Source of the DNA: Deltaproteobacteria bacterium
Lineage (GTDB): Bacteria > Desulfobacterota > DSM-4660 > Desulfatiglandales > HGW-15
DNA length: 64,000 nucleotides
Direction: 5' to 3'
Assembly: GCA_020060215.1 (NCBI GenBank)
Contig: JAGVAP010000051.1
Location: 54,948-118,947 of the forward strand
Each line of letters begins with the position of its first letter. Positions within the stretch are counted from its first letter, which is position 1. This document shows, piece by piece, positions 16,411 through 24,894 of this stretch. A model generated the notes under the pieces. That model did no database searches and was not told where the DNA came from. It worked only from the letters and a program-made list of their open reading frames with translations. A program made the translations under genes and the position numbers.

Positions 16411-17016
16411 CTAATCCATGGCATCGATCACCTTGAACCCCTCCCTTTCGAGAGCCGCCCTGATGGGCGCGGTCTTGCAGGGGGAAAGACGAAAATGGTA
16501 GGTCCTCTTCCGTGCCCGCTCGCCGATCATCCCGACACTGATGATTTCACCGCCATGATCCTGGACGATCTGCGCGGCCTTGTTGAAGAAGCCGGGCTGG
16601 GTTCCCACCACCACGTCGATCCTGGAGCTGGCACTCAGCATCCCCATCATGTCGATAAAGGCCCTCAACAGGTCGGACTCGGTGATGATCCCCACCAGCT
16701 TCCCCTTCTTGACGACGGGGATGCCTCCGATCTTGTACTTATAGATGAGCTGGGCGGCCAGTTCGATGTCGCTCTCCGGATCGACGACGATCGGGTCCCT
16801 GATCATCAGGTCCGCGAGCGTCAGTCCGGCGAGCATGGAAGGGATCAATCCGGTCCTGAGGTCCGCGAGGGTGACAAACCCCTTCAGCATGTTTCCCTGT
16901 GAAACGACGGGGAGGTGCCGTATCGAATTGCTCTTCATGAGCTCGATGGCCTCTTCGATGGAGGCATCTTCGGTGGTCGTGATCGGGTCCGCGATCATAA
17001 AGGACTTGATTTTCAT
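16411..17016 (-). CDS. CBS-domain pair with C-terminal ACT-like domain
   Basis: A 201-residue cytoplasmic regulatory-type protein. Two CBS motifs fill residues 1-125 (the first around SNSIRHLPVV, the second around YKIGGIPVVKKGKLVGIITESDLLRAF). Residues of about 133-200 form an ACT-like domain (IDVVVGTQPGFFNKAAQIVQ, with the paired KVIDAMD end). Such proteins bind adenine nucleotides and amino acids and are known as AcuB-like proteins. It lies 18 bp downstream of the DUF1847 gene with a good GGAGGAGCC ribosome site, so the two are likely co-expressed. Confidence 0.87.
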   Translation of the reverse strand: MKIKSFMIADPITTTEDASIEEAIELMKSNSIRHLPVVSQGNMLKGFVTLADLRTGLIPSMLAGLTLADLMIRDPIVVDPESDIELAAQLIYKYKIGGIPVVKKGKLVGIITESDLLRAFIDMMGMLSASSRIDVVVGTQPGFFNKAAQIVQDHGGEIISVGMIGERARKRTYHFRLSPCKTAPIRAALEREGFKVIDAMD

Positions 17017-17034
17017 GGCTCCTCCGCCTGGAAG

Positions 17035-17745
17035 TTACCGGTTTCCGCCCGTATGCGGATTCCTGATCTTGCGGTAATAGGACTCGCTGAGGTAAATCGG
17101 TGCAAGAGGATTGTGCCCGGTCACCCGGTCCTTCACGGCCAGGACGGTGGTCGGCGCCTCCGCAAACTTGAAGAAGAGGGAGTCATGGCCGACACAGAGG
17201 CCGACCAGGACATTGAAATCGGTCCCCGCACGGTTCATGAGCTTGGCCTGGAAGATGGGATTGCACATGGACTCCTCCGTACCCTGGTAGATCTTCTCCT
17301 CTTCCTTGATCCCGATACGCTCTTTGGAAACCCTGCCGGCCTTGCAGACGGCGGAGACGACTTGGAATCCATGTCCGCGAAGGACCTCTTCGATGATGAC
17401 CGCCTCGCGACTCAGCCCCATGCAGAAGGCCAGGCCGAGCCGCTCGTACCCCATCCTCTTGGAGAACTCGCAGATCTCCACGATTCGGCTCTTGGTCGGC
17501 TGCATGACATAGGGTCGCTCGTGACGGTTGGCATAGCACTCGCCTTCCTGAATGGAGGCCTGGCGCGCGAACTCCAGCACAGCGGGATCCTCATACTCCC
17601 TTTCGGCCTCCGCGAGGACCTCCCGGTCGCTCAGCGTGGGACATCCCCGTGATCCGGCGCCTTGGGGAGAAAAGCAGATCCGCCTGTCCACCGCCAGCCC
17701 GCACGAAGCGCATCCAGGCAACAACCGATTCTTCTTCCTGGCCAT
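17035..17745 (-). CDS. DUF1847 domain protein
   Basis: A 236-residue protein matching DUF1847: a Cys-containing N-terminus (CASCGLAVDRRIC), RMGYERLGLAFCMGLSREA, AVCKAGRVSKERIG, MCNPIFQAKLMNRAGTDFNV and GLCVGHDSLFFKF. The conserved cysteines (at about residues 11, 14, 22, 109, 135, 165 and 189) suggest metal or cluster binding. The family is found mainly in anaerobes and has no established function. The start at 17745 has GGAGGACAC directly upstream. It ends 18 bp before the CBS-ACT gene. Confidence 0.85.
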   Translation of the reverse strand: MARKKNRLLPGCASCGLAVDRRICFSPQGAGSRGCPTLSDREVLAEAEREYEDPAVLEFARQASIQEGECYANRHERPYVMQPTKSRIVEICEFSKRMGYERLGLAFCMGLSREAVIIEEVLRGHGFQVVSAVCKAGRVSKERIGIKEEEKIYQGTEESMCNPIFQAKLMNRAGTDFNVLVGLCVGHDSLFFKFAEAPTTVLAVKDRVTGHNPLAPIYLSESYYRKIRNPHTGGNR

Positions 17746-17753
17746 GTGTCCTC

Positions 17754-18665
17754 CTACGCTCTCTTGACTGCAACAGGTCTCCACAATCCCCCATGGAACC
17801 ATATCCTGGAAAATGGCTCGGACCAGGGCAGGACGTGCTCCTCCAGGTCCTCGGAGGGAACCCTTTCGCGGTCATACTCGGGGTCCCACGGTTCCACGAT
17901 CATCGCCCCCCGCGGAAGCCGGACGAGCCGCGGCAGCATGGGCTCTCCCCAGGATCGCGTCTTCAAGGCCGCCTCCAGATCCCCGGCGCTCCGGTAGGGG
18001 AGCAGCTGATGCAAGGTCACGACCGTGGGCGGGCTGAGGGGAATTTCGCCCCTGAGATTGGCCGCCAGTCCCTCCTCCGGTCTCACCCAGATCCCTTCGA
18101 CCGTCTCCCTGCAGTCGGGACTGCAGGCCTGTCCCGGCGGCATGAAGGCGATGAAGAAGCGCGTATCGAATCTCCTTGGCATGCCCACGGGAGTGATCCA
18201 GTGGGACCATGGCCACAGCATGGAGAGCCCGAGTGTGCAAAGGCCCTGCATGGCCCCGTCCCGCAGCCACCCCTTCGGAAGGCCCTTCGAGATGCGTTCA
18301 AGGCCCGCGGTCTCCAGCCATGATCCGGCCGACTCCTCAGGGGTGCCGAGGAAGACGCCGGCCTCTTCGAAGGTCTCCCGAACGGCCGATACGCAGAAGG
18401 GAGAGATCTCCGGCGCGGTCCCGAAGCGGTTCGCGATCTCTGCGGCAGGCAAGTCCGCATGCGCTTCCCATGGATCGGAACCCTGGTCCTGAGAGCCGAC
18501 GCCCCCGCCTGGAAACACGTAGTTCCCGGGGAAGAAGCCGCTCTGAGGGCTCCTCTTCACGAGGTAGACCTGCAACTCCTCCCCCCGCCGGCGCAACAGG
18601 ATGACGGTGGAGGCCGGGCGCGGGCTCGGAACCGCGTGCGCCGGTTCGCTCAGGTCACGGTTCAC
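17754..18665 (-). CDS. NUDIX hydrolase of the NUDT19/CoA-pyrophosphatase-like type
   Basis: A protein of about 303 residues. The NUDIX box is split by an insertion: VFPGGG near residue 50 is separated by about 40 residues from the helix AVRETFEEAGVFLG. This split-box layout is typical of NUDT19/RP2-like enzymes acting on CoA derivatives. It likely hydrolyses a nucleoside-diphosphate-linked substrate. The GTG start at 18665 was chosen because it overlaps the upstream ATPase by only 11 bases; an ATG at 18728 would overlap it by 74. It ends 8 bp before the DUF1847 start. Confidence 0.83.
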   Translation of the reverse strand: MNRDLSEPAHAVPSPRPASTVILLRRRGEELQVYLVKRSPQSGFFPGNYVFPGGGVGSQDQGSDPWEAHADLPAAEIANRFGTAPEISPFCVSAVRETFEEAGVFLGTPEESAGSWLETAGLERISKGLPKGWLRDGAMQGLCTLGLSMLWPWSHWITPVGMPRRFDTRFFIAFMPPGQACSPDCRETVEGIWVRPEEGLAANLRGEIPLSPPTVVTLHQLLPYRSAGDLEAALKTRSWGEPMLPRLVRLPRGAMIVEPWDPEYDRERVPSEDLEEHVLPWSEPFSRIWFHGGLWRPVAVKRA

Positions 18666-19377
18666 CTTCGAAATACCTTTCGCGGTGATCGAGAAAATCC
18701 CTGTAGATCCGGAAATGCTCCGTCTCATCGTAGCGGGTTTCGCTCAACGGAGTGCGGTTGAAATCGTATATCGTCGCGCCCGGACACGCCAGGATGATGG
18801 GAGAGTGGCTTGCGACGATGAACTGGGCGTGCCCTTTCTCCGAAGTCTCCTTCAGAAGGCGGACGAACTCCACCTGGCTCCGGGGGGAGAGGGCCGTCTC
18901 GGGCTCATCCAGGAGATACAACCCCTTGATGTGATAGCGCGTCCTGAAATACGACATCAGAGACTCACCGTGAGACTGGCTCACGAGCGACTTCCCGCCG
19001 AAGTAGCGGAGCGTCTCCGGGTCGGTCGCAGCCCACTCGTCCACGTTCTGGGCAAAATGGCGAAACCACTGAGAGGAGAAAAAGGAGCCGTGAACGAAGC
19101 CGTTCACCCACTCCACCTCGATAAACCGGTAGAGCATCTCCTGGTAGGGGTTCGAGTCAAAGGCCAGCCGCTCATCTTCCCGCCAGATGTAAATGGAGCA
19201 CTTGAAGGCCAGCGCTTCGAGGAGGGTGCTTTTTCCCGTACCGTTCTCTCCGAGGAAGAAGGTCACCGGCGTCGTCAGATCGAGGGCCTCCGTTTCCTGG
19301 AAGATCTTCTGGTTGAACGGGTACTTCTCCCTGGTCGGATATCTCTCCGGAAAGAATGTAACCCTGTTCACGTGCAA
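18655..19377 (-). CDS. AAA/ABC-type ATPase (AAA_23/AAA_21-like)
   Basis: A protein of about 240 residues. Walker A is GENGTGKST (residues of about 42-50), the signature-like segment LVSQSHGESLMSYF precedes Walker B LYLLDEPETALSP, and the switch histidine lies in FIVASHSPIIL. The family of stand-alone SMC-like ATPases has unclear roles. TTG at 19377 is the best start, because AGGAG lies 7 bases upstream and the reading begins at the usual family N-terminus; an in-frame ATG at 19473 would collide with the divergent gene start. It overlaps the NUDIX gene, suggesting coupled translation. Confidence 0.82.
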   Translation of the reverse strand: MHVNRVTFFPERYPTREKYPFNQKIFQETEALDLTTPVTFFLGENGTGKSTLLEALAFKCSIYIWREDERLAFDSNPYQEMLYRFIEVEWVNGFVHGSFFSSQWFRHFAQNVDEWAATDPETLRYFGGKSLVSQSHGESLMSYFRTRYHIKGLYLLDEPETALSPRSQVEFVRLLKETSEKGHAQFIVASHSPIILACPGATIYDFNRTPLSETRYDETEHFRIYRDFLDHRERYFEGEP

Positions 19378-19471
19378 GGGCCTGCTCCTTTTTTCGTCTT
19401 TTCTCAAAGGCGAATATAGGATACAGTCCCCTCCAGTGTCAATCGATGCAAGAAAGGGGGGGGGTTGCAGC

Positions 19472-19780
19472 ATGGCCTTGATGGAATTCTCGATGATCCC
19501 GCTCGACAAAGGCGCGAGTTTCAGCCGCTACGTGGCCCGGACGCTCACCATCCTCGACCGGAGCGGCCTCGAATATAGACTCAATCCCATGGGGACGGTC
19601 GTGGAAGGGGAATGGGACGAGCTTCTCGGCCTGCTCACCCAGTGCTTTCGTGACCTGGAGAAAGAGTCGGATCGGGTCTATCTCAGTGTCAAGTTCGACT
19701 GCCGCAAGGGAGTGAAGGGAGCGCTGGAGGGGAAGATCAGGAGTGTGGAAGCAAAGGCCGGACGGGAGTTCAAGAAGTAG
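19472..19780 (+). CDS. Thiamine-binding-like protein (UPF0045/MTH1187/YkoF family)
   Basis: A 102-residue protein matching the MTH1187 pattern: MEFSMIPLDKGASFSRYVARTL, YRLNPMGTVVEGEWDEL and RVYLSVKFDCRKG. Members form tetramers with a ferredoxin-like fold and can bind thiamine. The start at 19472 follows a purine-rich AAGGGGGG site; a second ATG at 19481 begins MEFSMIP and is also plausible. It is divergent from the ATPase and 42 bp upstream of the TrpF-like gene on the same strand. Confidence 0.85.
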   Translation: MALMEFSMIPLDKGASFSRYVARTLTILDRSGLEYRLNPMGTVVEGEWDELLGLLTQCFRDLEKESDRVYLSVKFDCRKGVKGALEGKIRSVEAKAGREFKK

Positions 19781-19822
19781 GGGGAATCGTTCCATGATTG
19801 CGGGTATTCCATTCCGCGCGCC

Positions 19823-20587
19823 ATGATCGTTCAAATCTATGAAATTCAGTCGCCTGAGGAGGCGGAGGCGTGCATCTCTCTGGGCGTGGATCATATCGGG
19901 AGCGTTCTGTTGTCCGGCACCGAATGGCGCGACCCTCTCATCAGGGAAGTCGTCCGGCTTACAGGGGGGACCCAGGCCAGCAGCAGCCTGATCCCGCTCT
20001 TCCGGGAAGAGGACACCGTCTACAGATCGCTCGACTACTACCGCCCTCACTTCATCCATCTCTGTGAGAGCCTCACGGATTCCGACGGCCGGCCTCTTGA
20101 CCTGGGTGACCTCGTCTCCTTACAGGAGAGGCTGAAAAGCCGATTTCCCGAGATCCGGATCATCCGCACCATTCCCATCCCTCCGGAAAACGTTGCGCCC
20201 GACTTCCCCTTTCTTTCCCTTTCCGCAGTGCTCGAGCACGTCAGCGATCTGTTTCTGGTGGATACCTGGCTGGGAAGGGAGCCTGTGGAGGGGTATGTGG
20301 GGATCACCGGCAGGACGGCTGACTGGGGCAGGGCCAGGGACCTGGTCCTCTGCAGCAGGATCCCTGTCATCCTGGCAGGCGGCCTTTCACCGGACAATGT
20401 CTACGAGGCCCTCACCAGGGTCGCCCCCCACGGAGCAGACAGCTGCACACACACCAACGCCACGGACCGGCAAGGCCGACCCATTCGCTTCAGAAAAGAT
20501 CTCACCAAGGTGGAGAGGTTCGTCCGCGAGATCAGGAGGGCCGAACAGACGGGAAAAATCGATTCCCGGACTTATTCTCTCCATTAA
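19823..20587 (+). CDS. TrpF-like beta/alpha-barrel protein lacking the catalytic cysteine
   Basis: A 254-residue barrel related to phosphoribosylanthranilate isomerase. It keeps the opening layout of TrpF and the C-terminal phosphate-binding motif VILAGGLSPDNVYEAL followed by HGADSC. The general-base cysteine of TrpF (in VKICGI) is replaced: the equivalent segment reads VQIYEI. The aspartate after strand 6 (FLVDTW) is kept. No trp genes are nearby. A changed activity is therefore likely and the true role is unknown. It is followed by a hairpin at 20592-20616. Confidence 0.75.
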   Translation: MIVQIYEIQSPEEAEACISLGVDHIGSVLLSGTEWRDPLIREVVRLTGGTQASSSLIPLFREEDTVYRSLDYYRPHFIHLCESLTDSDGRPLDLGDLVSLQERLKSRFPEIRIIRTIPIPPENVAPDFPFLSLSAVLEHVSDLFLVDTWLGREPVEGYVGITGRTADWGRARDLVLCSRIPVILAGGLSPDNVYEALTRVAPHGADSCTHTNATDRQGRPIRFRKDLTKVERFVREIRRAEQTGKIDSRTYSLH

Positions 20588-20591
20588 GAAC

Positions 20592-20616
20592 CATCCGGAA
20601 ACGGGATTTCCGGATG
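20592..20616. terminator. Hairpin between convergent genes, possible terminator
   Basis: Perfect 10-bp arms CATCCGGAAA and TTTCCGGATG with loop CGGGA, five bases after the TrpF-like stop and 44 bases from the convergent amidohydrolase stop. On the minus side the stem is followed by GTTCTTAAT; there is no long T-run on the plus side. It may act for either or both genes. Confidence 0.5.
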
Positions 20617-20659
20617 AGCGCCAATGGAAGAAGGATGGGGAAAAGACAAGTCTGATCCT

Positions 20660-21955
20660 TCAGGAAGAAAGGGCGGCCCCTCCCCCGCCCCGGGTTCCTC
20701 CGAATGAACGAGCCTGCCCGAAAACCTTTTGGCCGTCGATCAACACCAGCTCCGGGACCGACCTGTAGTCCAGCGGGTGGCCGTTGAGGACCAGCAGGTC
20801 CGCGTCCTTGCCTTCTTCGATACTGCCCACCCTCTGCGCCACCCCGATGATCTCGGCAGGATGGATCGTGACGGCCTTCAGCGCCTCCTCCTCGTCCATT
20901 CCCTGCTGCACCGCGAGGGCCGCATTGATCCTCAGGTACTTGACCGCGGACATCTCATCGGTCTGGATGGCCACTTTGACGCCTGCGCGGCTCAGGATTC
21001 CCGGATTCCTGGGCGTCATTTCCCGAAGCTCGTACTTCATCCGGGAAAACAGGATGGGGCCTACCACACAGGGGACGTTCTTCCTGGCGAGGAGATCCGC
21101 GATCTTGTAACCTTCGGTAGCGTGTTCGATAGAGCACTTCATCCCGAACTCCTCCGAGATGCGGATGGCGGTCACGATGTCGTCGGCCCGGTGGCAGTGG
21201 ATCATGGCCCTGAGCTTCCCCTCGAGCACCGGGAGCAGCGCCTCCATCCGGATGTCGCGATCGAAAGGCTCCGGAGGTTCGGGCCGCTCCTTCCTCTCCT
21301 GATCCGACCCGAGCTCCCAGTCCTTGATCTTCCCCGAGAAGGCGTTCTGCTTCTCCAGGTACCGGTTCAGCCTTTCGCGATAATTGCAGGCCGACTGTAG
21401 CACGGAACGGAGCTGTGCGGCATTCCCCATGCGGGTCGAGGGGAGTTTCTTCTGGTCCCCGTGGGTGCGTTTTGGATTCTCTCCAAGGGCCATCTTCATG
21501 CCGGAAGGCGCCATCAGGAGCATCTCTTCGACGGTAGCGGCCTTCCTGGTCTTCAGACACACGAACTGGCCGCCGATCAGGTTCGCGCTCCCGGGTCCGG
21601 TATTGATGGTGGTGACCCCTGCCTCGCGCAGGTCCTGGAAGGCCATGTCCTCCGGGTGAACGGCATCGAGTGCCCGCAGGTGCGGGGTAACGGGATCCAT
21701 GACCTCATTTCCGTCGGATTCGTGAAACCCGACCCCGTCCGGGAAAATGCCGGTATGGCAGTGCGCATCCACAAGACCGGGGAGGACCACCCTGCCCGAA
21801 GCGTCGTAGATCTCGGCGCCGGGCGGGATCGTCACGTTCTCTCCGACTGCGGCAATTCGCGACCCCTCGATCAGGATGGTCCCCCTGGTAATCACCCCCC
21901 GGGTGATCGTGTAGATGGTGCCGTTGGTCACAGCGAGCATATGCCTCTTCTCCAT
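20660..21955 (-). CDS. Amidohydrolase family protein (imidazolonepropionase/dihydroorotase-like)
   Basis: A 431-residue metal-dependent hydrolase. The N-terminal composite beta domain (MLAVTNGTIYTITRG) precedes the metal motif VDAHCHTG near residue 63. Further ligands appear in MIHCHRADD and CSIEHATEG, and the aspartate in IQTDEMS. The C-terminal segment IEEGKDADLLVLNGHPLD is standard for the superfamily. The substrate is not deducible. An ATG at 21940 has a GGAGAAGAGG site directly upstream and is a good alternative start. The upstream start codon lies at the edge of an ATTCC-type repeat. Confidence 0.87.
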   Translation of the reverse strand: MEKRHMLAVTNGTIYTITRGVITRGTILIEGSRIAAVGENVTIPPGAEIYDASGRVVLPGLVDAHCHTGIFPDGVGFHESDGNEVMDPVTPHLRALDAVHPEDMAFQDLREAGVTTINTGPGSANLIGGQFVCLKTRKAATVEEMLLMAPSGMKMALGENPKRTHGDQKKLPSTRMGNAAQLRSVLQSACNYRERLNRYLEKQNAFSGKIKDWELGSDQERKERPEPPEPFDRDIRMEALLPVLEGKLRAMIHCHRADDIVTAIRISEEFGMKCSIEHATEGYKIADLLARKNVPCVVGPILFSRMKYELREMTPRNPGILSRAGVKVAIQTDEMSAVKYLRINAALAVQQGMDEEEALKAVTIHPAEIIGVAQRVGSIEEGKDADLLVLNGHPLDYRSVPELVLIDGQKVFGQARSFGGTRGGGGAALSS

Positions 21956-21956
21956 G

Positions 21957-22067
21957 GAATGATGGAAGAGTGGGATGGTGGAATGATGGGTTTTGGGTTA
22001 AAGCCGAATGCCTGCGGTGCATTTCTCCTTCCCGGTATTCCAATACCTCATGATTCCATCATTCCGG
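21957..22067. repeat. ATTCC-rich inverted intergenic repeat, copy 3
   Basis: The left side (21957-21990) has GGAATGATGGAAGAGTGGGA-type units. The right side (22034-22067) has ATTCCAATACC and ATTCCATCATTCC. They form a loose inverted pair with a 43-bp spacer between the amidohydrolase and EamA genes. A GTGTCTTCGTGGC fragment follows at 22077. Confidence 0.55.
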
Positions 22068-22095
22068 TGCGCCTGGTGTCTTCGTGGCGGGTACT

Positions 22096-23007
22096 TCAGT
22101 TTTGCTTTCTCCAGTTGACCAGGACGATCCCCGCGCAGACCAGCGGCAGGCCGATCACGAGCGACGAAGTGAGCTCCTCCCCCATGAACAGGATGCCGAA
22201 GAGCACCCCGAATACCGGGGCGAAAAAGGTGAAGGAGGATACTCGGCTGACGGGGAACAGGTGGATCAGTTTGAACCATACGAAGTAGCTGGCGAACGCC
22301 ACGATGACCGACTGGTAGAAGAGGGAAGCGGTCACTTCCCATGTGATTTCCGAGATCCACCGGGGCTCGAGGATGAAACTCACCGCGAGAAGAATGGGGA
22401 TGGAGAAGACCAGCTGGTAGAGGAAGGTGTTGATCGGCTGGATCTTGGAAGCCATGTACTTCTTGATGTAAAGCGTGGTAGCGGCCCACAGGAAGGCCGC
22501 CATGATCTGGAGCGTGTCCCCGAGAAGCATGTGGGCGGTGCCGCTCTTCGGCTTTCCCTGGAAGATCATCACGACACCCGCAAAAGCAAGGACAAGGCCC
22601 AGGATCTTCAGGATGCTCAGACGATCCCCCTTGAGAAGGAAATGGGCCCCTACGGCCACAATAAAGGGACTGGTGTAGACGAACACCGCCGAGCGTGCTG
22701 CATCGGTGTAGAGCAGGCCGAAGTAGATGCAGGCGAACTCCAGCCCGAACAGGATGCCCACCATGAACCCGTGGAAGAGCATGATGTCCCGATGGAAAAG
22801 CTTCTGCCCTGTCCGCATGCAGTAGAGGACCCCGCAGATCGATGCAATCACGGAGCGTACGGTGGAGGCAAAGATGGGGGATATGCCTTGGTTCGAGATC
22901 TTTACAGCGGTGTAATTGAACCCCCACAGCATGGTCAGGACGACGATCACCGCCACCGCATACAGGCTCATGTCCGATCTGGATTCTTGTACGATGGTCT
23001 TTTCCAT
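22096..23007 (-). CDS. EamA/DMT-superfamily transporter (first of two paralogues)
   Basis: A 303-residue membrane protein with ten predicted helices arranged as two EamA repeats, the first from about residue 18 and the second from about residue 160. Characteristic stretches are FVYTSPFIVAVGAHFLLKGD and FLWAATTLYIKKYM. These drug/metabolite transporters usually export metabolites, and the substrate is unknown. It is clearly similar to the protein at 25365-26291, sharing SNQGI, LLKGDRL, WAATTLYIKK and FPVSR/YPVSR blocks. Confidence 0.9.
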   Translation of the reverse strand: MEKTIVQESRSDMSLYAVAVIVVLTMLWGFNYTAVKISNQGISPIFASTVRSVIASICGVLYCMRTGQKLFHRDIMLFHGFMVGILFGLEFACIYFGLLYTDAARSAVFVYTSPFIVAVGAHFLLKGDRLSILKILGLVLAFAGVVMIFQGKPKSGTAHMLLGDTLQIMAAFLWAATTLYIKKYMASKIQPINTFLYQLVFSIPILLAVSFILEPRWISEITWEVTASLFYQSVIVAFASYFVWFKLIHLFPVSRVSSFTFFAPVFGVLFGILFMGEELTSSLVIGLPLVCAGIVLVNWRKQN

Positions 23008-23246
23008 AAGGTGCCCACAATACCGGATTTACGGGATCAATGCAATAGAACGCGACCGGCCGGTAAGCGGATGGCTGGCTGCGGGCTCCCGGCGCGGCTC
23101 TTAAAAGAGCGAGCGGCAACGCGCCACGGGAAGTGCGCCGTCCACCGCAATGCAGGTGGGAGGCCGGGCGCCTTCGAGCTCTTGTGACTTGCCTCGACCT
23201 TGCTCGGGGTGGTACAAGGGTCGAAGGAACCAACCAGGTGACGTTC

Positions 23247-24005
23247 ATGACTGCGAGGAAAAAGCGCTTCAGAGCGATCGTCTCTTCGGATTGGAGTGAG
23301 TGCCTTGCACCCAGCGGCCCTTTCGATCCCATGCTTTTCCACTATCCGGAATTCGAGACCCGCCTGACCGACGTCTTCCGAGGGTACACCTCCAACCGCA
23401 TCTCCCTCCCAGAGGCGGGTCGACGGATCAAGGACATGATCCCATCCCCCGTCACCGAAGATCAAATGGATGCCTACCTGGAGGATGCCTTTTCCACCTA
23501 CCGTGGGGTGTCCCGGCTGATGCAGGAATGCCTCCGCCGGGATATCCTTTTCATGATCGACACGACCGCCACGAGGGGCTACTTCCAGCGGATCTTTGCA
23601 AAGGGTCTCCTGCCGCGGTTGCCGGTCTTGGCCTCCAGTCCCCTGTTGTCGTACCCGGCCAAAGAGACCGATCCCGATCTGCTTTACGACATCATGGAGA
23701 TCCAGGACAAGCCGGTGCGAACGGAAGAGGCCATGCGAGCCAACGCAATCCCTGCGGACAAGGTCATCCTGATCGGAGACAGCGGCGGCGACGGTCCTCA
23801 CTTCGAGTGGGGGAGGTCGATCGGGGCCTTCCTGATCGGGAGCATGACCAAGCCCTCACTGGAGGCGTACTGCAGCGAAAGATGCATCACCATCGACCTC
23901 CGGTTCGGCCGCGCCTATCGACCCGGGGAGAATCGAGATATCCATTCGGAAATGGAGACCGACTTCTGTGAGCTGATTCCTGTGATCGAGGGGATTCTGA
24001 GGTAA
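23247..24005 (+). CDS. HAD-like hydrolase with an atypical motif I
   Basis: A 252-residue protein. The HAD layout is recognisable: motif I in IVSSDWSECL near residue 10, motif II at FMIDTTAT, and motif IV in LIGDSGGDGPHFEWG. The usual DxD of phosphatases reads Asp-Trp-Ser, so the second aspartate (general acid/base) is missing. The start at 23247 has AGGTGA 5 bases upstream; an in-frame extension upstream is GC-rich and not protein-like. It may be a phosphatase with changed chemistry or a non-catalytic member. Confidence 0.7.
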   Translation: MTARKKRFRAIVSSDWSECLAPSGPFDPMLFHYPEFETRLTDVFRGYTSNRISLPEAGRRIKDMIPSPVTEDQMDAYLEDAFSTYRGVSRLMQECLRRDILFMIDTTATRGYFQRIFAKGLLPRLPVLASSPLLSYPAKETDPDLLYDIMEIQDKPVRTEEAMRANAIPADKVILIGDSGGDGPHFEWGRSIGAFLIGSMTKPSLEAYCSERCITIDLRFGRAYRPGENRDIHSEMETDFCELIPVIEGILR

Positions 24006-24308
24006 GCCTCCAACCAGCTATCAGCCTTCGGGCCTCGGTTCAGCCGACTGTCTTTTCCAATCTCTCCTGCTTACCTCTTATGAAACTTCGGAGCTTTGAC
24101 AGGATAACAGGATCAACAGGATTGTAGGTAAAGGTTCTTCAAGGCCAAAGTTTCTCCATTGATTGGACTGGCCGCCAGCCAGAGCCCGCGCTTGTATGGA
24201 CTTCACTCTTTGTAGGAGAGAAAACCGCAAGAAGTTTCCTACTCGATCAGTCTTGCCGAGCAAGCGTCAAGCGGAGGGGCTGGTCGCTGACGGCCGACCG
24301 CCTCCGGA
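24006..24308. other. Intergenic region with CAGGAT repeats and a GTAGGA hairpin
   Basis: A 303-bp gap between convergent genes. It holds a CAGGAT-unit repeat at 24098-24122 and an inverted GTAGGA/TCCTAC pair at 24212-24242 that may be a decayed REP-like element. No gene is supported. Confidence 0.5.
24098..24122. repeat. CAGGAT-unit repeat
   Basis: Three near-tandem units spaced 9-10 bases (GACAGGATAACAGGAT followed by CAACAGGATT). The same unit recurs in inverted arrangement at 32326-32440. Confidence 0.6.
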
Positions 24309-24716
24309 CTACTCCCACAGGTCCCCATCCTTTCTCTGGAGGTCGATGTAGTCCTTGTCCTCCCTGGGCCTCGGCCTCCCGGCCAGGACCGAGCTGAGAA
24401 ACCAGTTCACGATGCTGATGAGGAGCGATCCGAATACAGCCGACCAGAACCCTCTCACCTCGAACCCGGAGATGACGCCGGACACCATCATCAATAGAAA
24501 GGCATTGATGACGAATGTAAACAGCCCCATGCTGAGGATGTTGATCGGGAGGGTCAGGATGATCAGGATGGGCCGGAAAAAGGCGTTCAAGATCCCCAGC
24601 ACGGCCGCAGCGAACAGGGCGCTGAAAAACCCCTTTACCTGTATGCCTTCGATCACGTAAGCGGAGACCACGATCGCAGCGGTAAGAACAAGCCATCGAA
24701 CGAAGATGCCGGGCAT
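24309..24716 (-). CDS. Phage holin family 4-like membrane protein (PF04020-type)
   Basis: A 135-residue protein with four hydrophobic helices. It follows the PF04020 pattern: GIQVKGFFSALFAAAVLGIL, then NAFFRPILIILTLPINILSMGLF, then FVINAFLLMM. A charged C-terminal tail follows the last helix. Despite the family name these proteins are widespread in chromosomes without phage context, and none is visible here. The role is unknown. The start has GAGGAAT upstream. Confidence 0.83.
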   Translation of the reverse strand: MPGIFVRWLVLTAAIVVSAYVIEGIQVKGFFSALFAAAVLGILNAFFRPILIILTLPINILSMGLFTFVINAFLLMMVSGVISGFEVRGFWSAVFGSLLISIVNWFLSSVLAGRPRPREDKDYIDLQRKDGDLWE

Positions 24717-24794
24717 GATATTCCTCGTTGCAGACCCTCCATTCCGAGTGGGAACCCGTAAGAGTTCGGCCGCTCGGGTGAAAGGCCGCAGGTC

Positions 24795-24871
24795 GGGTGT
24801 TCAGAGATCAGGTTTCAACTTCAGAATGGGCCAAGAGTCTCCCTGAACACCGAACGCTGAACACTGAACAG
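24795..24871. repeat. GAAC-unit repeat
   Basis: Units CTGAACACCGAACGCTGAAC then ACTGAACAG at 24843-24871, with an opposite-strand GTTCAG-type unit near 24799. It matches the family at the left edge (116-156). Confidence 0.5.
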
Positions 24872-24894
24872 TCCGCCCTGCCGGGGGTGGACCT

